Shown: positions 37,501 to 50,175 of the stretch, one piece after another
Position numbering within the stretch: position 1 is the first letter of the stretch
How the letters are laid out: every line of letters begins with the position of its first letter
NCBI GenBank assembly: GCA_013399305.1
Contig: VXAI01000096.1
Location: 1,984,833-2,048,832, forward strand
Origin: Rostratula benghalensis
Taxonomy: Eukaryota > Chordata > Aves > Charadriiformes > Rostratulidae
DNA length: 64,000 nt
Direction: 5' to 3'
The notes under the pieces: generated by a model
Told to the model about the DNA's origin: nothing
The model's input: the letters and a program-made list of their open reading frames with translations, nothing else
Database searches by the model: none
Translations under genes and position numbers: made by a program

Positions 37501-40035
37501 ATTTGAGCTTTTGCAGTCAGTAACTGCTGTGTGGACATGTTTCTTTCCTTACTCCTTCAGGTAAGCCAAGTTCAGCCTTCCTCTGCCCTCTGCTTTCATG
37601 CAGAGCACCGGTGAGAAGGTGAGAGTCATCCACATGGTCCTCACAAAGCACATCCCCTCAGCGCAGACCGAGTGACTGCGAGCAATTAGATAGCAAGGCT
37701 ACTTCTTCCCACCTCTTTGCAAGTTACAGTGAAACACCACAGCTCGTGTATTTCTGATGGGAAGCTGTAGGGGAGATCCCAGCATGGCTGGGGGGAGCAC
37801 AGCTCTGCACAGGATCCCCCCATGAAGCCGAGTCCATGTCCTGGGACACTGACTTCACCTTTAGGCAGGCTGGCACAAGCACGTGGCTTGGTACAGGAAA
37901 AGTAGTTCAGCAGAACAAAAATATCAGTTTCAACCTGAAGCACTTTCATGGAATTAGTCCAGATCCACACTTGTGTAATTGCTAGTGCAGTTTTGCCCCC
38001 CACGGCTAAACACGCGCCTGTAACTGGAGCAAATGTGTACCTACAGTCTTGACAAATCAGTTGCTGAGTGAGAGGTTAGAAAATGTGGTTGACATACCAT
38101 TAAAGGGAGACAAATAAGGGAAAGAGGTAATTAAGAGTGAGCAAATGATAATAGCTAATATACATCCTGACTTCAGAGGTTCTTAAATCTGAGCTCCTCA
38201 GTCAGTGATGTATAGGGTTGCTTGGTGCCAGATGTTAGTGTTTCAGAAAGAGAAGGAAAGAATGCACTTAATGTTAATAAAAACATACTAAGTAACTATT
38301 GCATTTACCACAAGTCATGGAAAGCCACATCATGTTTATGAGTCCATGGAGAGGGGAAACAGCATCATGGACATCTGCAGTTTCTGAGCTGGAGCAAATA
38401 AGAATCTGCAAGTAAAAGCAAAGAGACGTCTTGAAGATAACACTATGGATGGGAGCAAGAAACAGCACAGGGATGAGACAAAAGCTATTCCAAAATCCTT
38501 TCCCATCTGTCTCCAAGGGGAACTTACTGCCATGTTTCAGGGCCTCTGCTGGCTTACATTACAGAGCCTGTGAAGTGTACATTTAGAGAAACATACAGGT
38601 TCTTTGCCCAAACTGGTATCATGCCAAGGCAAAGGCCTGGTTTGAGTCCATAACTGGAATGGGTTCCTCCAACACTGTCATTTTGTACTGTGTATGTTTT
38701 CTAGACAGTCTACGAAGTTCATATGCTCCATCTCAAACTGGCAAGTCTAAGACCATTCTGGATGATATTCACATTTACAGAGGCCGTGAGCACGACTAGA
38801 AATCTACTATGGAAGTAGAATTGGGATTGGCCTGTTGACTTAACACATTTTTTGTTTGTTTGTTTTCTTTCCTGGCTTTCAGTACAGGAATGTAAAGCCC
38901 TGTCCATGACTGTAAACTTTTACATCTCCATAAAAAAGCTAGCCTCATTGCCAAAGGGCTGATGGGCCAATATGTAACATTGGGTATAGTCCCACAATTG
39001 CTTTGGAGACAGCTGGGACAGCTGAAAACTATATTGTCCTCCAGCTCCTATCTGTAGTTGTGTGAAAAGTACAGGTCTGGTACAGAAAAAAAAAACCAAC
39101 TAGGAGCATTCAGTCAGTCAGTTTAACTCAAGTCCAAGTCACCTGCCATTAAACCATTTATCTTTGGGATCCAAACGATACTTCCGCACAATGTGAGGGT
39201 GAAACAGCTGAGATCAGCATCACATCAAGTCACAGAGCATTGCACTCAGTTACCTAATGTAGTCATGCCTCACTATTGCTTTAATTTAAAACGTGGTTAC
39301 TTCACAACAGTAATCAGCACTTGTTTCAGAGTTCAGTACAGGAGATACCAACCTTGACCCATATCTAATATGGAGATGGCATTTTTTTCGTTTAGCTGGA
39401 CAATGATTTAGGATTGCCACCTTCTTAAGTGCTTCTACTGTGCTCAGCACAGCTACTAATAGCGTTCCCCCAGCACTTCACAACTGTTAACATATATACC
39501 CTGTGGAGGAATATGTCATGGCACATATACTCATGGTATTCCTCTCTTACCCACGGGCAGGTGAGCACCCAAGAAACAAAGGAGCTGAGTGTTATTCCCA
39601 AGGACATGCCAGAAATGTGACAGAGAAGTGAACTACAGTTTACTAAAACCTGAGCCCTAAAACCTGTCAGTTCCTCAGGGTCTCACTCTGTGATTAGGGC
39701 CTGCAAGTTCTTCTGCAAAATAAATAGATTTTTCTTATTATAAAATTCAGAAGAAGACCTAAAGGTGATTTGATTAGATCATGTAAGTACCTTTGTCATG
39801 AAAACACAGTGGTTGTTGAAGGGCTTCTTAGTCTAGTGGAAAAAGACATATTACAAGAACCAATGGCCAGAATTTAAAGCCAGAAAATTCAAATTAGAAA
39901 CAAGGTGCAGAATTGAGGGTTTGCTAACTGTAAGCATGATTACATACTGGAAGGACTATCCAGGAATTATTTGCCTTTTGAATTCCTCACTTCAAGAGCA
40001 GATGCCTCTCTGGAAGATCCAATTTCGTCAAACTC
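34581..40035. other. Non-coding stretch right of the CpG island
   Basis: No defensible gene. CpG frequency stays slightly raised to about 35,330 and again at 36,030-36,335, where frames of 106 and 155 codons are open on opposite strands. Both begin at non-ATG codons and neither shows a family signature. From about 36,480 the + strand becomes T and G rich; 36,601-36,660 counts A6 C7 G17 T30. This fits rightward transcription from the island but is not proof. The 167-codon frame at 36,694-37,197 also starts at a non-ATG codon and is not supported. Confidence 0.5.
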
Positions 40036-40039
40036 AAGT

Positions 40040-40152
40040 TACTGGGCTCAGTACAGGGGTAACAGGATGAAATGTCTGGCCTGTGCTAAGCAGGAGGTCG
40101 GATTAGATAATCTAATTGTCCTTTACAATCTTAAATTCTATGAATCTATGAA
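40040..40152 (+). repeat. Old CR1 LINE 3' end
   Basis: The block reads 'ggctcagtacaggggtaaca', then 'ggcctgtgctaagcaggagg', 'tcggattagataatc' and ends 'attctatgaatctatgaat'. This is the layout of older CR1 3' ends familiar from turtles, crocodilians and birds ('ctggcctgtg..caggaggtcagactagatgatc..taatggtcc' type), with the terminal ATTCTATGA-like direct repeat that marks the CR1 3' terminus. Only about 110 bases are recognisable, as is usual for 5'-truncated CR1 copies. It runs on the + strand with its end at 40,152. Confidence 0.85.
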
Positions 40153-40929
40153 TAGTAATGACCATCATTGTACGTTACAGTTTGTAAAACAGCAATAGAG
40201 TGCACTGCAACGTAGCTGCGAGACAGAATAAAGAAGCACGCTATAAAAAAAGCACTTTGCTCTGGAACTAAACATTTGACTAATAATTGTTTAAACTTCA
40301 GCCATGTGTTTCCAAACTTCCCCCTCCCCCCCAACAATATTTTAATTAGGTTTCAATTATAGGGCAAAAAATAATAATCCGTTAATCAAATAGGTACCAC
40401 TGCATCCAGAGCAGCATTGCCAACATTCCTGCACAGTGTTAAAATGCCCAATTGATACAGAAATAGCTGCTGATTTGCAGGAATTATACATAGAATATCT
40501 GTGAAGGGTGTGGGCTCTTCTATAAAAGGTTTCATAGGCCTGAGCCTGGGATTCCTCTATTATATTTGAGTAGCTATAAAAACTTTTGTGTGAGATCATA
40601 ACATTCTGTAGTTGTGAATGCAACAGATTTTGCAGAAAATCTGTTTTAGAAATGTCTCAAGGAGTTTTTCAAATAGATATTGGCACTGCTTTGTGCTTCT
40701 TTGCCTATAAAGCAAAATTCTGTTACTGTCACGCTACAGCCTTGATCTTCAACTTCCACATCGGTTTAAAGGCTCCCCCAGAAACCAGGACTTCCATGTC
40801 CTGCCTTGGGGTTGCAAATGGGATGCTTAATTTGTCAGGCAGGGGCCTGAATAAAATCCCCTGAAAGGGATCTGGGGGGGCCTTCTGTTTGCATAAATGT
40901 CTAGCGTTCATCTCCAAATCATAGCGTTT
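40153..40929. other. Non-coding, AT-rich stretch
   Basis: No gene is recognised. The first 250 bases after the CR1 end are AT-rich with several TAAT/ATTA cores and a C-run near 40,321-40,333. A 92-codon frame at 40,586-40,864 has no family features. Confidence 0.5.
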
Positions 40930-41095
40930 GAGCATCTCACAGTCTTTAACAGATTTATCTTCCCACTACTTCCGAGACAACAAGAAGTGTAATTCCCACA
41001 TTGCAGTTAGGAAGCTGAGATGTTATATTAGATATATTCCTAACGTTAAACAGCACAGGAGGGGCTGAACACAGGTCTTGTGATTCTGAAGAGGT
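40930..41095 (-). repeat. MIR-like SINE fragment, antisense
   Basis: The + strand reads 'cactacttccgagacaacaa', 'gtgtaattcccacattgcag', 'ttaggaagctgagatg' and, further on, 'gggctgaacacaggtcttg'. This follows the MIR complement: cctcacaacacccctgtgaggtaggtaag, then attatccccattttacagatgaggaaactgag, then gggattcgaacccaggtct. Heavily diverged; boundaries are approximate. Confidence 0.5.
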
Positions 41096-43714
41096 ATGTC
41101 TCATATTCTATATTGTCGTCACCCTTCTGCATTTGGCTGGAATGCAAATGAGAGGAAGAAAGTTGACACAAAAAATCAAGTTAGACAAGCAAATTTTCCT
41201 TACAAAGTGCCACCTTTTTGATGGGAGGAAGGTAAGAGGGGTAATATGCTTCACAAGCTTCTGAAAATCTCCACCAATTCTTTAAAAATTCCAGTCATTG
41301 ATTTTGCGTGTGAATTTTGGAAAGGAACACACTCACAGACACACATGCACACAGAAGTCCTTCTCTTGGAACAAAAGCAAAAACTATAAAAGCAAGAAAA
41401 TGTGGAAAGCAGGCCTGCAGCAGTGCGGGTTGATATTCTGTCTTTAAATCATTCTGGCACTTGTTTTTTTTCCCTCGAGGTGGAAGTGGTAAGCATCAAG
41501 GCAGAACTGCAGTAGCCCTAAATCAGAACATGCCTCTGTTCCTGGGTTTACAAAGCAGACTCTTTGCATTCCCTCCCAAACAGAGGTCTTGGTGGTTCTC
41601 TACAGTGGTGCAAAGACAGTTTCTGCAGAGCTGTTTCCTATATCCAAGCCAGCTTGCTTGCTTTCTCACCATGTGTATTTTAGTAGCGTTGACAAATTCT
41701 GATGTGACTGTTGCATTCTTTTCTGGCCACATACAGGTGGCCCTGAAACACCTGGTATTTGAAGGATCCAAATCTGTCATGCTACTTATCCTGGAGAAGT
41801 GAAAACGGTACCATCCTCCTGATTTCATGATATAACCTAAACTTTGTGAATTCTTTGATATCTTAAGAGCCTTTTTTCTTCCTCTTTCTTTTCCCTCTAA
41901 ATCTGTACCCTATTCCTCTGCAACTCCCCTCCCATTACTTATCTTTCCTTCCCTTTTCTTACCTGCCCTATTGAGCTCTTTAGTCCAAGGCTGAGGTGAC
42001 AGTGCTGTCTTCCCTGAAACCCCCTGGATCTTCCCCTCAGTTTCCCTAGCTCTACCAAGCCAAATTCTCTCTCCGTTTTTCTCTCTCCTCCTCTTACATC
42101 TCTCGACTTCTCTATGTTCCCACGTTTGAAATACTCCTTTAAAGCAAGAGGCTCTGTCTTCTTGTGTCATTTTGATCTTCTTCGTGCTACCGATCAGGCT
42201 ATTCCAAAATGACAGAAAAACATCTCTGGCCTGTTCATCCCAGTTAGCATTACAGGAAAAGCAGGCAGCTACAGCAAACATTGAAACATCAAAAAGAAAA
42301 GGGTATATTCAAAGGGCACCCCACTTCCAAGCTAAAGGAAGGTGAATCACAGCGTGTGCAGCTCACTGTGCAGCAACAACATATTGTCATGATGCTGCAC
42401 GTTAATATTCCATGGTGAATGCTGAAAACTGGTTACATCACTCCTGAAGCACCCCTTACAATAAGGAGCCCACAAAGAGGTGCTTCCCAGAAGGCGCATC
42501 CTCCCAAGGAGACACTGGACATTATTATACCTGGGGGAGATGCACTGCACATGTCTCTAGTGCAATTGCGTGCATCTCCCAAGGTTAATTCTTTTATGAG
42601 TTGTGGGTGGCTGTGGCACTTTTCCAGAAGACAGACATCTGCCACAGTTCCCTGAATTATGGCCAAGGTAGCTCATGATTCATGCATGCCCATAGGCTTA
42701 GTGTAGCAAGAGCTTGGCAGGGCTGAAGTGTCAAGTCTAGCAAAAAGGCCAGCAGGAACAGCAGTGGGTCAGGCCCTTCCATGTCTGTGGGTGTAACTGG
42801 GTCATAAAGTGGGCAAGATAAAGCCAAATACAGGTTGCCAACACACAATGGTGAATGCATTCTGTGTTTAACCATCCCAGTCCTTTCTCATGCCCCCTAA
42901 TCACAATCCACTTTCCCTGGGCATCACCCTATTGCTGCAAGCAAAGCATTCAAGAAGGAATACGCACTGGAAAAGGAACACAGCCCAGTCACACCTTCTC
43001 CCTGTAGAGGAGAAGGGCTCACACCACCCATAACCTTGCCATAATACAGTCTACGCATCAAATTGCTGAATGTGCTGGCAAAATTAAGTAATGGTGGTAG
43101 CAATGACAGTAAAGGTCATGGCTGGGAAAAAAAATTGGAACAACAAATAAACATTCAGGTGAGAATACATTTACTACTTTCCTTTAGACAGCTAATTATT
43201 TTCTTTCTTGGTATCTCCCATCTTGCCAAAACAGCTCCTGCCACTTCCTGGCAAAGGTAACCACTTGTTTTGTACACTCCTTGAAAGCTACCAGATTCAA
43301 ATTTTAGTGAAGGCTGCAGGGTTTTCTGTTCTGGTGATAGAATTTTGGTTTTGCAGAATCCAGACCCTCTCTGTGTGCCATGTGCTACATCATTCTTGCA
43401 GTGGGGCAGCAATGTACTGTACTACCTAGGGTTCAGGAAAGCAGAGTAGACTTTTCAGCTTGATTGACGTATTTTCGCCTTCAAACTGGCCTCAGCTCTT
43501 TTTGGCTTGCACTGCAATAGAGGGGAGAAAAGCAGAATTTGAAAAAGAATAAGGATCTCAATTTCCATTCTGTCCTCGATGCTGCAGAGAAGGAACTGCA
43601 AGAGATACTCCAGATAGGTGCAGAACAGGATTAAGCTGTGGCAATGCTGTTTTAGGAAGAAAGAGCACAGCCGTTCTGCCGTGCTATTTTTTCTACACTA
43701 GGCTATGAGAGATA
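41096..43714. other. Non-coding stretch with a pyrimidine-rich block
   Basis: No gene is recognised. A C/T-rich block at about 41,870-42,110 gives charged open frames on the minus strand that are only compositional. A CA-rich patch lies at about 41,326-41,355. The 113-codon frame at 41,461-41,802 starts at a non-ATG codon and shows no domain. A chance-level hairpin GTGCAGCA/TGCTGCAC lies at 42,368-42,400. Confidence 0.5.
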
Positions 43715-43905
43715 ATAGGTCTAGTGGTTAAGCTAAGAGTATCAGGAGACCTTATTTCTAGCCCTAATTATATCAGAAATTATCTGTGTTTCCTTAGGCA
43801 AATCCCTTGGTTGCATAGTGCCACAATTTTCCAGTCAGTAAAACGTTTACACACCTCTAAAGCACTGAGATGCACAGATGAAAAACATTACTGTCATCAC
43901 ATGGC
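43715..43905 (+). repeat. MIR-like SINE, nearly full length
   Basis: This is the best MIR-like copy in the window. 'tctagtggttaag' corresponds to the tRNA-related head, 'tcaggagacc' and 'ttctagcccta' to the box-B region, 'ttccttaggcaaatccctt' to the 'ccttgggcaagtcactt' core, and 'ctctaaagcactgagatgc' to the 'taaagcactttgagatcc' tail. Order and spacing are all as in the family, and the copy is strongly diverged. Ancient SINE, no longer mobile. Confidence 0.75.
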
Positions 43906-45195
43906 ACGATTCACTCTCAAAGATTCATGCACGGGAACTTCTGACCGAAGTTGATGGCCAAAGTTTGCAATGCTTTATTACATTCTGAATTGCCTCTTTA
44001 TTAGTTCAACAACAATATCTGTGAACACTCTATTTTATAAGCCCCATGATACCTTCTGTTGCTATTGGCTTACAGTTTCTCAAGTCTATCTAAGTTTGTA
44101 AGTATGTTTATCACAAAATGAAAATCAATAAGGAGGGCTTTTTCTAAAAAATGGCAGTATTATATGCTTAGACAGAAGGGCAAAGAACCCTGTGCATCTG
44201 TACTGCTTTTAAAACTACCTGACAATAAGGTCTCATCTTTGGTGTAGAAATTGAGCTGTTCCGTAGGTACATTGTTTGGACTACATACAGTGTGAATCTG
44301 TTCCCCCAATCGACCCTCACTCCAGGTCTGTTTGCTGGCTCTGCCTACCACCATACTGTTGCAAAGAAAAGAGGTATCCAGATATCAACATGAGTCAAGG
44401 GCCTAGGAGACTGCAAGGGAGAAAAAGGGTATTTTCCGAATCAGTTCCCCATGAAATCACTGGAACCAGCCTTGTCCTAGGGGATAATAGAATGGATCAT
44501 TAGGTGCCTTAAAAAGTTCACATTGGATTTTGAAGCCACCTAGCAAGATGAAAAATCAGTAGTTTAGGCAAATAAATAAAAGTCAGTGAATCCTCTTTAA
44601 GCTGTGAACACAGGGGCAAAAGGGTTGTAAGAAGAAAGAGATTCCATTCTTCACAAATGATACGTTTTAAAACTCCCCTCCTTCCATCTCAAATCCTTCT
44701 TTCTCTTCCCTGGTGATTTAATCACATAAGATACTGTAAATCAAATTGCTTCCTTTTCTCCTCAAGTACGAGTTAGGTCTTAATTAGGCTATTGGGCAAA
44801 AATGAAATACATCCTATTAATAGCTTGGGATACCCTTTGTGCCAATGTAAAGGTTAAAACCTATCTTTTCAGTATTTCAGCAGCACAATTCTGCTCTTGC
44901 AGACAGATGCTTTACCTATTGCTGAATCCATTGGAATTCATTCTGATTTACACACACATAAAAGAAAGAGTAATCAGGCCCACAGTATTTAATTTTTCTA
45001 TTTCAAGCTTCTGTTCAGATAAGAGAAGTGGATACATGGGACTGAACGCCAAGGTGAGCAACCAGATTATTTAGGCTCAATTATTTTCATTCTGTGCTTC
45101 CCATATCTAACATCCATATTCAGGTGAATCTCAAACTTGGCAGGAGGATGCAATGAGTGTATGGAGGTAATTGGACATCCTCCTGAGAAACTGCT
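43906..45195. other. Non-coding stretch, AT-rich
   Basis: No gene is recognised. A segment at about 44,925-44,985 ('ctgatttacacacacataaa' followed by 'taatcaggcccacagta') resembles an unnamed old interspersed sequence common in sauropsid genomes, but I cannot assign it to a family. Confidence 0.45.
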
Positions 45196-45272
45196 CCATC
45201 ACATCATGAATTAAGGTCATCATGCCATGAGAGCACCGAATGGTGTGATGACACGACACTGTGTTGTGATGG
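45196..45272. repeat. 77-nt imperfect fold-back
   Basis: Outer arms CCATCACA (45,196-45,203) and TGTGATGG (45,265-45,272) are perfect complements. Inner 13-base arms at 45,216-45,228 and 45,240-45,252 pair throughout if two G-U wobbles are allowed, leaving an 11-base loop. The two arms are joined by equal 12-base segments that pair in part. The length is in the range of microRNA precursors, but the large internal loop is untypical. It could be a structured RNA, a remnant of a fold-back repeat, or chance. Confidence 0.5.
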
Positions 45273-45479
45273 CATCTCTTTCTGAGGAGAAGTTACCCTG
45301 CTCACCGACTCAAGTCACCAGTCAGAGGAACGGAGTTTACTCCAGCTTCTAGCTGACATCCCGACCCCGTCAGCTGGCTTAGCCATGCTGGGTCTTGGAA
45401 GAAACCCCTGGCACACGTCTAAGGCAGATGTGGTAGTGATGGGAGTGGTTTTGGTCTGACAAAGCCAGCATCTGAATGA

Positions 45480-45620
45480 AATTTCTCACAGGTTGGCCTG
45501 TGATAATAGTGATATAAGTCTTCATTTTACAGCTGATGAAATAAATGCACAGTTATTGTTAACATCCAGAATACAAACTAAGAATTCTAGTGCCTCTAGA
45601 CATTGCTAACTAATATTTAC
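45480..45620 (-). repeat. MIR-like SINE fragment, antisense
   Basis: 'tcttcattttacagctgatg' followed by 'aaataaatgcacagttattg' and 'agaattctagtgcct' follow the MIR complement ('ccattttacagatgaggaaactgaggcacagag', later 'gaacccaggtctcctgac'). The head is lost and the match is weak outside the first segment. Confidence 0.45.
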
Positions 45621-47559
45621 TGCTAAGCTTATTCTTTACTAGGAGATATTTATCAAGACTCATATAAGCCTCAGTTATGAAAAATTCTTCCCAGTCAGGA
45701 TTTTTCATAGGATGATTGAAGATGTCCAAGGGACAGGTGTGAACTTTGCAGGCTTCTTTCACAACACAGATTTGGATTGCTTAGTCTCTTATATCCTGCT
45801 TCAAATCAATTGCTGCAGTTTAAGATAGCTCTTTGGAATGAAAAGTAAAGCCCTATCCAAGATACTATACTACTCTAAACTCCCAACAGAGCAAAGCATA
45901 CCTAACATTTATGCACAGAAATAGGTCCTTTTCCTCTGCTAGCTGTTTTTCATGTGAGCAATATAAAGCAAAATGGAAATGAATCCTGCACTAGCTAGTG
46001 TGACTCGGCTTATAACATCAAACAGGAACCCAGAGAACAAAACATTAGTTTCATGCTAGCTACAGTAAACAACATTAGACTGGCTGAGAGCTGTAGTTGG
46101 GTCCCAGGCAAAACAAGGTCTTTGCTAAACAACATCAACACAGTAACTAAAATGTGAATAACTAAATCATACACTGTGCAAACTGAACCACCAAATGAAA
46201 GTAAAGCGCTGAATTATTTGAATGCTCTTCAAACCCAATTTAAATTTCACCCACTACTGAGACCTCCATTTACTAGCATCATAACTAATAATGGGAATGC
46301 TGCTGAAACGTCAGTTTTAGCGAGAAGCCCATTAAGAGAATGAGAAAAAAAAAAAGAGACATCATACAAGAAAACCAGCCGTTTACAACATGGCATACAA
46401 GCTCCTTGCATAGAAATACAAAATAGCAGGAAATAAAAGCCAGGCAGTAAACTGTCCTTTTTCCAACATATTCAGTAATCACATCCACCCAGAGCTTCAC
46501 ACAGGAAGCCCTGAATATAAATATTCTACAGCAGATGCTGCACTGGCATTAAAGTTCCCGGTTGGGGGACTGGATGATTCAAAGGGTAGTAGAAAATCTG
46601 TACGCCTTTAAGATATTGGTCTGAAACCAGCTCAGGTTAATTTTGGTATGAAAGTCATTTCCATCTGAGAGGATTTTTTAGCCAGCTGGAAATGAACTGG
46701 AGGTCTACTACGTCCCAGTCTCAGCTGGCAGCTCTACAGAGATGCTGATATATCAGGGAGACTGATCTGTTCGTAAATCCTACCAAGGTCTGTGCCTCGT
46801 GTAAGCGCGGAGCTGTTCAGGAGGCAGGCGTTCCTGTGCAATGCTGTGCATGCCTGCTTTTACTCCAAATTAAAGGTTATGGAGACTGAACAAATCCCTG
46901 CATGTCAGCTGAGCTGTGTGCACATTCCTATCCTCTGCCCCCAGCTGCAAGGTAAAACATGCCAGCAGCGACAGAAAAGCTGGTGCCATGGGCTCAAGTG
47001 GCACAGCCTCATACCAAGGGCAAATTGCCCCTTCCAGTGTCCATGTCCAGGTTTGCTCAGTTTTTTTTACCAATGTGAGTACAAAATGTTGCACACAGGG
47101 CTAAGATTAGGCTTCACAACACCATGGCTGAATGTTTATAGAAATACATTTTCGTCTTTCCTTGATCTGCTCTAGTTCCTGCCAACAAGGATCCCAAAGC
47201 CCCAGAGAGTGCTAGAACACTCCATGTCTCCTCTAAATATTGCCAGCTGTGTGATCTTGGGATTTTCAAGTGCTTCATTTCACATATTCCCATGTTACCT
47301 TCCATCAACCATTTTCTAGCCCATTCCCCTGACATATTTTGTGCTTTTTGAAGGAATTGTCTAGCAGATCCTTTGAAGCTAACAGCATTTCTGATGTAAG
47401 TGTCATAAAACCCACTGTTACTCTGCATGCAGCCTTGCTCTTAGTCACTGGGGAGCTGGGAAACTGTGCTGAGAGTCTTGGCAAGCAACCTACCCCTGTA
47501 AGAACCTGGTGGCTCCAAGAATGACCTCCTCATTGCTCATCTCTGTTTCAACACATGAG
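45621..47559. other. Non-coding stretch
   Basis: No gene is recognised. The 127-codon frame at 46,792-47,175 starts at a non-ATG codon and has no domain. The region is AT-rich to about 46,500, with an A-run near 46,347, and then closer to average composition. Confidence 0.5.
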
Positions 47560-47960
47560 GCCTTCTTATGCAGCTTGAGCAGCCAAGAGTCCAACTCTTT
47601 GATAAGAAATTTTTATCAATGGCTTTCCAAAGTCTAAACAGATAGAAATGTCATACGCATTCATTTTATCAGCTTTCTTACTGACCTCACCGTAGAGAGT
47701 AATTAGGTTAGTTTGGTATGGGATGGTTTATGTACACTTCTCTTGATCGTCTTTTATTTATAAATCTTGCTATTTCAGCCTATTCCATCAAACTGTCTTT
47801 TATAATAAGCTCCACAGGGCTCAGCTCTTCTCTCACAGGGGAGTAAGTCGGGAATGTTTGTATTCAGTGAATGCTGCCACCCCGGTTTGAAACCATAATT
47901 AGAGTCAGTCCTCATAATTTTGTCAAATATTGAAGTTAAACTAAATGAGTGATACTTACA
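47560..47960 (-). repeat. Decayed CR1-family LINE fragment, reverse-transcriptase mid part
   Basis: The minus strand carries remains of the CR1 reverse transcriptase upstream of the segment seen at 17.4 kb. A stretch reading 'CLDFGKPLIKISYQRVGLLA' corresponds to 'YLDFSKAFDTVSHSILLEKLAAHGL' of the family, and the preceding nucleotides match the usual 'accaacctgatctcctt' and 'tatgacaaggtgac' text. The frame is broken by stops and shifts, so it is inactive. It is a separate old insertion, in the same orientation as the 17.4-kb piece. Confidence 0.68.
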
Positions 47961-50014
47961 TGATTGATAACTTTTTTTTTTTTAAGCTGGGTTAACATGA
48001 GATATCTTCTAACATGAACAAATTGCTACCAACACGAAACATTACACTCACACTGGCTGGTCTACCGCCCCTCGTCTACTGCGTCCCTAAATATCCCAAG
48101 GCAGATATGCCACATTGCACGCAATATGCTTATTAGCACAGTTAGGAGCCATTAGGGAGAACTAGCAGAAGTGTTGCTAGGAGGTCTGATGGTGATGTAC
48201 AAAAATTCCAGTGCCACTCAAGAAATGCAAATATTGTAGATGGGATAAACAGACCAGACTTATGCCCATTACCGATACTGCAGAAAGGAAGGATTTGGTG
48301 TCAGCATTCAGCAAGTTGGGAGCTCCCTTATCCCACTGGAATGCAAATTATTTGAACCTGGTAATTTATTAGGTCCACAATTTTTAAACATAGTCAGCAT
48401 GAACCTGATTTCTCAGCTTGTAAACTCATCAGGGCAAGGACAGCCTGCAGAGTGGAGTTCAGGGGATCCTGATCCCAACTGGTGTTACCGAACAGCAATA
48501 ATGGAAAGTCAGTGACACCTTCATCCACTGTGCATGCTTGTAGCTTGTTTATTTAGTAATCAGCACCATCCTCATTAAGACAACTTTACTCAGTACCTCT
48601 CTCTCACCAGTTGATCTTTCTTGCACCAATAAACTTTGCGTAGATTCCCTCCAAAAAGGTTATGACATCTTTCCACATATTCTCAATTATGGTGTTTTTA
48701 TTCGCGTAACTGTACTTTCACAATTCTACACTTCTGACCGGCTGACGAGCAGGCTACACACTGCTCTGCTGCAGTTGGCTAAAGAGCATTGCTGGAGATG
48801 AATGACCAGTTTTGCTTCAAGCTGGGCAGGGATGCTTATTCTGAAAAGAGCCCAATTCCCAGTACATGTTGTCTATCTGGGTGGGACTTGGCAGGCTGAG
48901 GTTAAGATACAAAGCTGACATTGGTGCTGTCTCCAAGGCACAAAGACCTCTCACTCCAAAGCTCTGTGAACTGTGTGTAGTCCATAGACAACAGTTGGCC
49001 TATGTTTGCAAATTAGCTCAAATTAATCAGTTTCCTTCTCTCCTACTTCCCTGACAAAATTCCACTCAAACAGTAATTAACAGGTCTTCTCATTACTGCT
49101 CACTCTCTCTTGAGCTGTTGGAAAACGATCTGCTCTTTGGCAACTATTGTACTAGTTTGTCAAGAGCTTCCTAGAGGAAGATGGCCTGCATGGAGGCAGC
49201 CTTCTGGGAGCTGGCTGGGGGACAAGGCTTGGCAGAAAACAGAGGGCGAGCTCCTAGTGGTGCAAGAGGGTACAGAGTGCAGCCTGGGATGTGGAAGTCT
49301 GAATAAAACACGTGCATGCAGAAGAGGGACATGAAAAAGATCTCAGCTAGAGTGTCACTTTCATGTCCCTCTCCTGGGCCACCTCTCTTGGCAGGGTTAA
49401 AAACTGCTATAGTGATGGGAAAAACTTCAGCTTTGGGGTTTAAACCTCTGCACTTTTGGCTGCCCTCACAGGGGAATACCAGCCCAAGAAAGTGGCTTAA
49501 ACCAGTGCAGGTGAGTGTTCAGAGCACATCCACAAACACGCCGAGCTCACTGCGTTCAGATCATTTGATTAACCACGAAGGAAAAGTCTAATGTGTCAAA
49601 ATCCCCACATTCCCTTAGTTTTTGGATACAATAACTTACACCTCTTCGCTATCTCATACACATCTCAACAGGTTTGCTTTATGCACAAACAGTGGTGGTG
49701 ACTTTTGTTCTATTTTGTGTAGTATCCAGAGATTTTGCTAGGGAAAAAAAGGAACTTCCTTGTCCTCAGGGTTCTCATGCAGGCATGAGAACTAGTTCTG
49801 GAACCCAGTAGGCTAATCTGAAGAACAGGGAATTTGTCATTTTTAACCCAAGCTGGTGAGATTCAAAGCTGCAACATTTTTTGAATACCAAGGCTTGACG
49901 ATACTACATTTAACTTCTTGTATAACCCTGGGAAATAGAAATATTATTATGACAGCTTCAATGTTGTAGAAACTCAGGAAGGTTCCCATTATAAAGTCAC
50001 TGACATTACTGAGT
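47961..50014. other. Non-coding stretch
   Basis: No gene is recognised. A short segment at about 48,420-48,450 ('tgtaaactcatcagggcaag') resembles the tail of an old SINE or LINE but is too short to classify. A T-run lies near 47,971-47,983. Short open frames have no family features. Confidence 0.5.
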
Positions 50015-50175
50015 CTTGGAAAGTAAGACCAAAAGAGACCTTGAGACAGCATCTAGCACACTCCCTGGCCCCAAAGCAGAAAGAGTTATATGTAAGCCTA
50101 AGCCTCTACAAGTCACTAGCTCTAACTGGGACTTATTTAGTGATGGCTTGAACTGCTTTGGACAGCAGTTTTCTT
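50015..50175 (-). repeat. Probable old CR1 LINE 3' end, antisense
   Basis: The + strand text 'cttggaaagtaagaccaaaa', 'gagaccttgagacagcatct' 'agcacactcc' resembles the complement of older CR1 tails ('ccaaggccagaagggaccattgtgatcatctagtctgacctcc'), and 'agtgatggcttgaa' fits the 'cagtgatggagaatcc' segment that follows. The first 50 bases carry most of the signal. The terminal octamer is not preserved. Confidence 0.4.

Noticed and set aside
41461..41802. 113-codon frame with an opposing 101-codon frame
   Set aside because: Non-ATG start and no domain on either strand.
42368..42400. GTGCAGCA/TGCTGCAC hairpin with a 17-base loop
   Set aside because: Eight-base arms at this spacing are expected many times by chance in 64 kb.
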